From Rana temporaria (Eukaryota > Chordata > Amphibia > Anura > Ranidae): a stretch of 64,000 bases of DNA. Both the position numbers and the translations under genes were made by a program. The notes under the pieces are model-generated. The model was not told where the DNA came from, did no database searches, and saw only the letters and a program-made list of their open reading frames with translations. The stretch is from contig NC_053490.1 in the NCBI RefSeq assembly GCF_905171775.1, positions 518,967,316 through 519,031,315 on the forward strand, in the 5' to 3' direction. Shown piece after piece: positions 55,732 through 64,000 of this stretch. Numbering within the stretch: the first letter of the stretch is position 1; each line of letters opens with the position of its first letter.

Positions 55732-56451
55732 ATTGTGTCTTCTATCAGCACCCTTGTGTAGCCAATGAATGCTTACTCTCAGATGTTGACCTCTTAAATA
55801 AAGCCCACATCGGATAACATCATCTGCCCTTATTGGTGCCAACTCACTGGATGGAGGAAAAACCAGCGATCCCTTCCCTATGGTCAGTCCACCTCCTCCT
55901 GACTTTCCCTCAGATAGTTCATAAACACTCACAAATAAAAAGAAGAAATACTGTATCTAGTGCTCTCTGTACACAGTATATCCCTATTTATTGTAAAACA
56001 CAAAATTGTACTCACATTTTGCCAACTTGAAAACAAAACAAGTACGCGAAGCAGCTGGCACCCACACTGGATTCATCAGCCTGTGGTAAACATCGTCCTT
56101 CCGACAGGTGACTTGAGACTCTCTACTCACCAGCTTTACGCGTTACGTCCCGGGGGACGTTCTCAGAAGCTCCTAAAGCTTTGCTAATGAAGCCTATTGT
56201 GTACTGGCCACAAACTATGGGCTCAAATTATAAAGCTAACACACCAGGCTAAGGTTTCCTTATTTTTAAAAATGACAGCTATTTTCATGTTAAAGCCAAA
56301 ACATTTGGAAATCATGGTTACATGGCTAAAAATAAATATCCGTGTCTTAAATTTGGAGCTAAACCTATTAAAAAAGAACCCATTGAGAACAGGTAGTAGC
56401 TTTATTGTAAAAGAAAAATTCTTTGTCTCTTCTGCAATGAAATAAACGTAC

Positions 56452-56529
56452 CTGCCTGTTTGCAGTCTTCTTCAAAACGTCCATATGTGCAGCTCAGGAT
56501 GGTGCCCATGTGTTGGGGTGAATAAACTC
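56452..56529 (-). other. Weak candidate exon
   Basis: On the minus strand an acceptor-like TTGCATTGGCAG and donor CAG|GTACGT bound 78 nt with one fully open frame (VYSPQHMGTILSCTYGR...) that would be phase 1 at both ends. I recognise no family; it could be a 5' UTR exon, an exon of another gene, or chance. Confidence 0.2.
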
Positions 56530-56711
56530 CTGCCAATGCAACAGAGCTAGATTATCCTGTGCCTGGCAATCAAGTTGGCCGAAGACCCTGCATTCAGGAG
56601 AGAAGATGCTGGACACGCCTCACGGATGTCAGATTGTTGAAAGGGAAGCTAATTGTGGAGTTTTCTTCTCCTTTAAGGCTTTGTAAATTGGCCTTATAAG
56701 CTGATCCCAGT

Positions 56712-57441
56712 GGCCCAGATTCAAAGAGATCTGCGCTATATTTGCGGAGGCGCAGGGCAACTATTTTGCCGTGCGCCCACGCAAATATTTTGCGCTGCCC
56801 TCGATTCACGGAGCAGTAGCTCTGTAAATTGCGAGGGCGTGCCGGCAAAATTGCCCGGCGTAAGCGCGCGCAATGTAAATGATCCCGCCGAATCATTTAA
56901 ATTAGGCGCGCTCCCGCGCCGAGCGTAGAGCGCATGCTCCGTCGGGACACTTTCCCGACGTGCATTGCGGCAAATGACGTCGCAAGGACGTCATTTGCTT
57001 CAAAGTGAACGTGAATGGCGTCCAGCGCCATTCACGAATCACTTACGCAAACTACGTGAAATTCAAATTTCACGTCGCGGGAACGGCGGCTATACTTTAG
57101 CATTGGCTGCCCCTACTATTAGAAGGGGCAGCCTTACGCTAAAGATGCCGTACGGAAACTCCGTACCTTGCGTACGCAGGGCCCGCGCAACATTGTGAAT
57201 CGGCGTAAGTATGCAATTTGCATACTATACGCTGACCACAATGGGAGCGCCCCCTAGCGGTCAACGCAAGAATGCAGCCTAAAATCTGCGTGGCATAAGA
57301 GCCTTATGCCACGCAGATTTTAGGCTGCAGTCGGCGTAACAAGTTCTCTGAATCAGGAGAACTCGTTACGCCGGCGCAAGTCAGCAATTGCGCTGCGTAA
57401 CCTATGGTTACGCAGGCGCAATTGCTTCTTGAATCTGGGCC
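56712..57441. mobile_element. MITE, GGCCCAGATTC family, inside the hAT terminus
   Basis: Ends GGCCCAGATTCAA and TTGAATCTGGGCC; AGT duplicated exactly (56709-56711, 57442-57444). Removing it restores the outer hAT end. Confidence 0.95.
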
Positions 57442-57608
57442 AGTGTTGCCAACCTACCAGATTGAAATTTACTGACACAACACCCAAAATGTACTGGCAC
57501 AGCTAAGTTTTTACTGGCAATTCCAAAAGTTACAAAATTACAGTTTTAAGTGCAAATTCCAGTATTTATGCTACAAATAAGTACAAGATGCAAGTAGCAA
57601 TGCGATTT

Positions 57609-58580
57609 AACCACTTAAGGACCGCCTAACGCCGATATACGTCGGCAGAATGGCACGGCTAGGCACAATCACGTATCTGTACGTGATTGTATAATGCCCA
57701 GCCGTGGGTCGCGGGCGTGCGCCCGCGACCCGGTCCAAAGCTCCGTGACCGCGGATACGGGACTCGCGGACCCGATCGCAGCTGGAGTCCCTCGATCGGT
57801 CCCCGGAGCTGAAGAACGGGGAGAGCTGTGTGTAAACACAGCTTCCCCGTTCTTCACTGTGGCGCTGTCATCGACCGTGTGTTCCCTTATATAGGGAATC
57901 GCAATCGATGACGTCACACCTACAGCCACACTCCCCTACAGTTAGAAACACAGATGAGGTCACACATAACCCCATCAGCGCCCCCTTGTGGTTAACTCCC
58001 AAACTGCAATTGTCATTTTCACAATAAACAATGCAATTTAAATGCATTTTTTGCTGTGAAAATGACAATGGTCCCAAAAATGTGTCAAAATTGTCCGAAG
58101 TGTCCGCCATAATGTCGCAGTCACGAAAAAAATCGCTGATCGCCGCCATTAGTAGTAAAAAAAAAAAAATATTATAAAAATGCAATAAAACTTTCACCTA
58201 TTTTGTAAACGCTATAAATGTTGCGCAAACCAACCGATAAACGCTTATTGCGATTTTTTTTACCAAAAATAGGTAGAAGAATACGTATCGGCCTAAACTG
58301 AGGAAAAAAAACGTTTTTTTATATATTTTGGGGGATATTTATTATAGCAACAAGTAAAAAATATTGAATTTTTTTCAAAATTGTCGCTCTATTTTTGATT
58401 ATAGCGCAAAAAATAAAAACTGCAGAGGTGATCAAATACCACCAAAAGAAAGCTCTATTTGTGGGGAAAAAAGGACGCCAATTTTGTTTGGGAGCCAAGC
58501 CGCACGACCGCGCAATCGTCAGTTAAAGCGACGCAGTGCTGAATCGCAAAAAGCTGCATTTTGGTCCGGGTCTTAAGTGA
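57609..58580. mobile_element. TTAA CCACTT family copy
   Basis: It begins TTAACCACTTAAGGACCG and ends GGGTCTTAAGTGAC; the right TTAA is mutated. The interior matches 35941-36934. Confidence 0.82.
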
Positions 58581-58811
58581 CTCTCCTGAGTCACAGTGAC
58601 AGTCTCTCTCCATGCCAGGTGGTCCCTTCAGTCAGGTCCGATCCTAGGGTCACAGGCGCCTGGGTGCAGAAATATTTCTGGCGCCCCCACATGGGCGTGG
58701 TCATTTTACTAACTCCTCCCCTTTACAAATGTTTCTATGGCAATGACTCAACCACAGAGATGCTCCCCCACAAAGTCTTCATTACCCTGGGATCCTTACA
58801 TGATCTCTTAA

Positions 58812-59807
58812 CCACTTAAGCCCCGGACCTTTAGGCAGCTAAATGCCCAGGCCAGGTTTTGCGATTCGGCACTGCGTCGCTTTAACAGACAATTGCGCGG
58901 TCGTGCGACGTGGCTCAGAAACAAAATTGGCGTCCTTTTTTCCCCACAAATAGAGCTTTCTTTTGGTGGTATTTGATAACATGCGGTTTTTATTTTTTGC
59001 GCTATAAACAAAAATAGAGCGACAATTTTGAAAAAAATGCAATATTTTTTACTTTTTGCAATAATAAATATCCCCCAAAAACATATATAACATTTATTTT
59101 TCCCTCAGTTTAGGCCGATACATATTCTTCTACCTATTTTTGGTAAAAAAAATCGCAATAAGCGTTTATCGATTGGTTTGCGCAAAATTTATAGCGTTTA
59201 CAAAATAGGGGATCTTTTTATTGCATTTTTATTAATTTTTTTTTTTTTTAATACTAATGGCGTCAATCAGCGATTTTTTTCGTGACTGCGACATTATGGC
59301 GGACACATCGGACAATTTTGACACATTTTTGGGACCATTGTCATTTTCACAGCAAAAAATGCATTTAAATTGCATTCTTTATTGTGAAAATGACAGTTGC
59401 AGTTTGGGAGTTAACCACAGGGGGCGCTGAACGTGTTAGGCTTCACCTAGTGTGTGTTTACAACAGTAGGGGGGTGTGACTGTAGGTCTGATGTCATCGA
59501 TTGTGTCTCCCCTATAAAAGGGATCACTCGATCGATGCGCCGCCACAGTGAAGCACGGGGAAGCCGTGTTTACATACGGCTCTCCCCGTTCTTCAGCTCC
59601 GGGGAGCGATCGCGACGGAGCGGCTATAAACGAATAGCCACGCCATCATCCTGGATCGCTCCCCGAGGTAAGCCGCCCGCCGCACGCAGCGGAGGGGGTC
59701 CTGATCGGACCCCCGACCCGCGGAAAGGCAAGGACGTATATATACGCCCATCTGCCTGTCCGTGCCATTTTGCGGACGTAAATAGTCGTGCGGCGGGCGT
59801 TAAGTGG
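58812..59807. mobile_element. TTAA element, CCACTT family, nested in the inner hAT
   Basis: TTAA at 58808-58811 and 59808-59811; 996 bp; ends CCACTTAAGCCC and GGGCGTTAAGTGG. Confidence 0.94.
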
Positions 59808-59934
59808 TTAACAATAAACAAAATACAGGAAGAGAAGCAGAGTACTTTATTGGGACCTGGAGGGGGGCCTCTCTGATGGACACAGAGAGGGCTTCTGTTT
59901 GAGAGTCTGTTAGAAAGAGCCCCCAGACATACTA

Positions 59935-60275
59935 CAGACATGATACAGGAGATGGTGAGAGACTGCAGACATAGTACAGGAGATGGTCAGAAAATGCAGA
60001 CATAGTACAGGAGATGGTCAGAAAATGCAGACATAGTACAGGAGATGGTCAGAGATTGCAGACATAGTACAGGAGATGGTCAGAGACTGCAGACATTGTA
60101 CAGGAGATGATCAGAGACTGCAGACATTGTACGGGAGACGGACAGAGACTGCAGATGTAGAAAAGGAGATGATCAGAGACTGCAGACATTGTACAGGAGA
60201 CGGTCAGAGACTGCAGACGTAGTAAAGGAGATGATCAGAGACTGCAGACATAGTACAGGAGATGGTCAGAGACAC
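59935..60275. repeat. 31-bp minisatellite (CAGAGACTGCAGACATAGTA)
   Basis: About 11 copies of CAGAGACTGCAGACATAGTA followed by CAGGAGATGGT, inside the inner hAT. Confidence 0.92.
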
Positions 60276-60965
60276 ATCAGTTCTGGACGAACAATCACCT
60301 ATGCTCAGAACATTAGTTCTGGACGGACACAAACAAGGAGAGAAGGAGGGAGGGGAGAACTCTGCCACTTCAGCGCCCCCACCTCTGCAGGCGCCTGGGT
60401 GCAAAGCACCCTGTGCACCCTGCCTAGGATCGGCCCTGCCTTCAGTCCCCTCCAGTCCAACCAGCACTGACAGTGCCGCTCCTGGCTTGCCTTACTCCCA
60501 TCCTGCAGACCCACACACAAGGCACCGGCCGCCCGCTCAGCTCCCTTGCACCATGACATCACACGACAGGCTCAGACACTGCCTCCATCAGACCCATCCC
60601 CCCACCGGCACCGCCCAAACACACTGTAGCAGGCACTTGGATAGTCTCAGCCGGCTCCGGATCCGAGCTGCCTATGCACAGTTCCGAGCCAAGTGTCACA
60701 ACCATATTTTTTACTGGCAACCTTTTCCTCTTACTGCCATTTACTAGCAGGAGAAAAGTGCCCATTTTTTACTGGCTGCCAGTAAAAATACTGGTGGTTG
60801 GCAACACTGGCTGGTCCTCCTCAATCTCATTTTGCTCCGTAAGTTTGATACCTTTTGCTTCGCATGTAAAAGGTCACCAGCCCGATACTAGAGGGTAGGG
60901 CAAAAGTAACCGTGTTGTCCTTGTTCAGAAGTTACAAAGGTAAGTGTCTAAAAAAATGCTCTTAC

Positions 60966-61065
60966 CTTCATTCTAGCAATGCCATGTCTGCAAGATATTT
61001 GGTTGCCACTGAAATCTTTGCCCAATTTTTTTCTGATTTTGGTGTCTTCAGCCATCTTGATTGTC
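60966..61065 (-). other. Candidate exon upstream of pdzk1 (5' UTR or other gene)
   Basis: On the minus strand, a branch-like CTAACTAAG and acceptor CCCACCTACAG precede 100 nt ending at a strong donor AAG|GTAAGAG. An ATG at 61053-61055 opens 30 codons (MAEDTKIRKK...) to the donor. Joined straight to pdzk1 exon 1 this frame would miss the main start, so it would be an upstream ORF. A TATATAG lies about 75 bp upstream, so a first exon is also possible. It sits in one of the few transposon-free stretches. I do not recognise the peptide. Confidence 0.35.
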
Positions 61066-61160
61066 CTGTAGGTGGGGTCTTAGTTAGGTACCCTGTCTGG
61101 TAGGAAACACACACAATGTGATGCACTGAGGTATTTCTATATAAATCCTTGACATGTTAA

Positions 61161-62375
61161 CCACTTCCATACCGGGCACTTACGCACCTTCCCGCCCAAG
61201 CCAATTTTCAGCTTTCAGCACTGTCGCACTTTGAATGGCAATTGCGCAGTCATGTGACACTGTACCCAAACAAAATTGGCGTCCTTTTTTCCCCACAAAT
61301 AGAGCTTTCTTTTGGTGGTATTTGATCACCTCTGCGATTTTTTTTTTGCGCAACAACTAAAAAAAGACTGAAAATTTTGAAAAAAAATTACGTTTTTTAT
61401 TTTTTCTGTACATTTTTTTGTAAATAAGTACGTTTTCTCTTTCAATTACGGGCACTGATATGGCGGCACTGATGGGCACCGATGAGATGGCACTGATGGA
61501 CATCGATGAGGTAGTACTGACGGGCACAGATGAGGTGGCACTGATTGGCAGCGCTGGTATGCGGCACACATAGGCGGCACTGATGGGCACACATAGGCGG
61601 CACTGATAGGCACTCATGGGCGGCACTGATGGGCACTCATGGGCGGCACTCATGGGCGGCACTGATGGGCACTCATGGGCGGCACTGGGCACTCATAGGC
61701 GGCACAGATGGGCACTCATGGGCGGCACTGATGGATACTTACGGGTGGCACAGATGGGCACTGATAGGTGGGCACTGGGCATGGATGGGCACTGTGGGGT
61801 GGCACTGATGGACACTGTGGGGCGGCACTGATTTACCCATGTGTGCCAATCAGTGCCCATTTGTGAGCACTGATTGGCATCTTTTTTATTTTTTTTATGC
61901 TGTTTTTTTTTTGCTCAGACTTTTTTTTTCTTTTTTTTTGTCCCTTTTTTTTTTGCCCACCCTGGTGCTCCAGGGTGGGCATCCCTGGTGGTCCAGTGTG
62001 GCGATCCGAGGGGGGGCTGCAATGATAAACAATCAGCGCGAACCCCCCCCTGTCAGGAGAGCCGCCAATCGGCTCTCCTCTACTCGCGTCTGTCAGACGC
62101 GAGTGAGGAAGAGCCATCAACGGCTCTTCCTGTTTACATTGTGATCAGCCGTGATTGGACACGGCTGATCACGTGGTAAAGAGTCTCCGTGAGAGACTCT
62201 TTACCGAGATCGGTGTTGCGGGGTGTCAGACTGACACCCTTCAACAACGATCGCCGCGATGCGCGCCCCCGGGGGCGCGCAGCGGCTCAGAATCCTGAGG
62301 ACGTCATATGACGTCCAGTCAGAATTAGACAACCACTTTGCCGCCGTCAATCTGTCATTGGCGGGCGGAAAGTGG
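61161..62375. mobile_element. TTAA element, CCACTT family, with internal minisatellite
   Basis: TTAA at 61157-61160 and 62376-62379; ends CCACTTCC and AAGTGG. The middle (61447-61850) is a GGCGGCACTGATGGGCACTC tandem repeat absent from other copies. Confidence 0.9.
61447..61850. repeat. GGCGGCACTGATGGGCACTC minisatellite
   Basis: Irregular units of about 16-24 bp built on GGCACTGATGGGCAC. Small frames here are artefacts. Confidence 0.85.
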
Positions 62376-62379
62376 TTAA

Positions 62380-63200
62380 AGACCGATCCTAGTGACACTT
62401 TACCCACTAACAACCATACCTCAACCCCCTTATACCTTACCCCACAAACCCCAATTATACAAAGGACCACGTTGTGGAGTAAAATTGGCCTTCCGGCCTT
62501 CTTTATTTAACCAATATAAAAATTAACATAAATAACCGTTTCAATTACTTTTAAATAACTATATACACATTTTCCAACACTTGGTGGTCTAGAGGACCAC
62601 CCCTCTCAACTTGGACACTGGGACAACAATTATTACCTAGGTCTCAGTCGCGAGACACCGACTCAGAGGCAGTATAACCGTCCGCAGTGACCTAACACTT
62701 AACCCCTTCCTGGTTAACCCACGTCAACCGAAAGGCACCCAATAACCCCCATACCACGTATGGGTACAACCTTTTTCTACCCCAACTTCCAGACTTTTCT
62801 CGTCTTACAGAGACCCAAAACCGCCCGCTAGAAAGCCTAAAACCAGGGAGGGTGGGTGGGCAGCTTCTTCCTCTGAGTTGAAAATGGAGGAGTGACAAAA
62901 ACGTCACTTCCTCCAGGCCAGACACCTCTGCCGCCCCCACCCCTCTCACAGCCAACCCCTGCCCTACATCTAGAGGAGCCTATCACCACGACCAGTCCCT
63001 CCCTGTCATGCCGCCCCTCCCCCAAACTTTGTTTGCTCCTTCCCTTTCTGAACAGTCTTCTTTCTACAACACATAATTGAATATTCTCATTGTATATCAA
63101 AATATGTAACCGGAAGACATCTGCAGTTACAGGGAGTAGTGTTCCTTGGTGGAATACCGTAGGAGTAATTTGAGCAAACTACACTAGCTCCATGCAACTG
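62380..63200. other. Intergenic stretch, no gene recognised
   Basis: Pyrimidine-rich sequence with one short palindrome (GGAGTGACAAAAACGTCACT at about 62890). I see no splice-bounded exon or transposon end. Confidence 0.35.
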
Positions 63201-63221
63201 GGCCAGACACCAGAGAGGAGT

Positions 63222-63230
63222 TATAAAAAG
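63222..63230 (+). promoter_or_regulatory. Possible TATA box
   Basis: TATAAAAAG lies about 90 bp before a donor-like AAT|GTAAGA (63313) on the plus strand, and about 350 bp before a CpG-rich block. Divergent transcription away from pdzk1 is conceivable but unproven. Confidence 0.25.
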
Positions 63231-63589
63231 GCAGCCTTCCCTGAGCTTTCCCTACTCGACTGGAACCTCTCCTCGCGCTAAACATTGTCCCTCACAAGCA
63301 GGTTCCTTTCAATGTAAGACTAGTCTCACATTGAAAGTAGTGAGCAGACATCTTCCCTATAAGAAGACACAATGGTAATAAAACAGGCAGGAACTAGAAT
63401 TTACATGCTGGTGTCATCTCTGAACCATTAATTCAGCCCAAGAAGTGATTGTAGACACTAGATAATGCCTGAACACAAACGGCACCATACTTCTGGAAAG
63501 AACAGCAGACAAGGCCCCCCTCCATACAGTATTATTAGAAGACCCCGATGCTTCCCTCCCCCGCTCACCAGGATCCGTTTAAAGAGCCC

Positions 63590-63835
63590 TTTTTTCTAAT
63601 TGGGCGGGAGGCTGACGCTCGGCATGTCGCGGCCGTTGCTCGCCCCCTCCAGTCGGACTCGCCGTTCTGCTCCCTCGTCCGGTTCCCCTCGTGCTGTGGC
63701 CCGATTCCTCCTCCCCATGGTAGTCGGTGTGACTACTAGTCTGCTGTGCTGCTGGCCTGTCGGCGGGCGGGCGGCCTCCTCCTGGCGGCTCCGGACTGTG
63801 AGGGAGGGAGGAGGAGGGGAGAGGGAGCCGGCGGC
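63590..63835. other. CpG-rich block
   Basis: Dense CG dinucleotides (GTCGCGGCCGTTGCTCGCC and others) form an island-like stretch directly before a palindromic repeat. Short open frames exist on both strands; I cannot support a protein. Confidence 0.4.
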
Positions 63836-64000
63836 CATCCATTGGATTCAAAAGCCGCGCCTCCTTCTCAGGCTGTTCCGTGATAGGCGGAACAGTCATT
63901 TTCCCAGCAGAGCCTCTGTTTAGTGTTCAGCCTATCGCGGATGTCCTCACATCCGAGGCCGAGGCTGAGGATGAGAAGGCATCCGTGATAGGCTGAACAC
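63836..64000. mobile_element. Palindromic repeat end, cut by the window
   Basis: CAAAAGCCGCGCCTCCTTCT and TGTTCCGTGATAGGCGGAAC match the arms found at 39141-39220 and 39600-39700. The element continues past the window edge. Confidence 0.75.

Larger units (their letters stand above)
58633..60438. mobile_element. Inner hAT element (CAGGTCCGATCCTAGG)
   Basis: Ends CAGGTCCGATCCTAGG and CCTAGGATCGGCCCTG; CCTTCAGT is duplicated exactly on both sides (58625-58632, 60439-60446). It contains a TTAA element and a minisatellite. Confidence 0.95.
56708..60809. mobile_element. Outer hAT element (CAGTGTTGCCAACC), heavily nested
   Basis: The left end begins CAGT at 56708, is split by a MITE, and resumes GTTGCCAACC at 57445; the right end is GGTTGGCAACACTG. 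The 8-bp duplications are GCTGATCC (56700-56707) and GCTGGTCC (60810-60817), 7 of 8 matching. It contains the next five entries. Confidence 0.88.

Overview
This is vertebrate nuclear DNA, almost certainly from an anuran amphibian and probably a ranid-like true frog. I infer this from a PDZK1-type gene with compact exons in long introns, dense palindromic DNA transposons with TTAA, TA, 3-bp and 8-bp target duplications, Tc1-like and L1/Tx1-like remnants, and many minisatellites. No rRNA, tRNA, CRISPR array or bacterial-style operon is visible.

The one gene I can assemble with confidence lies on the minus strand: pdzk1 (NHERF3), a scaffold with four PDZ domains. Eight coding exons run from the ATG at 30962-30964 down to the stop at 2223-2225. 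All introns have GT-AG borders and all phases agree. The predicted protein is 657 aa: PDZ1 (exons 1-2), PDZ2 (exons 2-4), PDZ3 (exons 4-5), PDZ4 (exons 6-7), a long charged octapeptide repeat (exon 7) and a C-terminal PDZ ligand ending DTAL (exon 8). The linkers and tail are enlarged compared with the roughly 520-aa mammalian protein. A plausible 3' UTR and AATAAA signal lie at 1750-2222. The 5' untranslated exons are not settled; a well-spliced candidate is at 60966-61065 and a weaker one at 56452-56529.

Layout: 1-1552 Tc1 and hAT debris with a minisatellite; 1750-30966 pdzk1, whose introns hold a nested Tc1/hAT element, many MITEs, a 36-bp minisatellite split by a hAT element, a near-perfect 2x235-bp palindrome, a solo LTR and a 43-bp minisatellite filling intron 1; 31000-64000 upstream DNA that is almost wholly repeats. 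The upstream part contains an L1/Tx1-type LINE split by a TTAA element that was itself invaded, a CR1/L2-like LINE 3' end split by a MITE, a 39-bp minisatellite, about a dozen copies of a 3-bp-TSD MITE, about nine copies of a roughly 1-kb TTAA element, and a nested hAT stack at 56700-60817. Only short stretches look non-repetitive (about 42450-43050, 45110-46960, 50570-51350, 54690-55040, 55740-56700, 60820-61155, 62380-63830).

The long open frames outside pdzk1 are explained by tandem repeats whose units are multiples of 3 bp, or by decayed transposons. The most notable features are the PDZK1 tail expansion, the foldback insertion with its target duplication, the recurrence of minisatellites inside DNA transposons, the readable nesting histories, and repeats with hammerhead-like core motifs.
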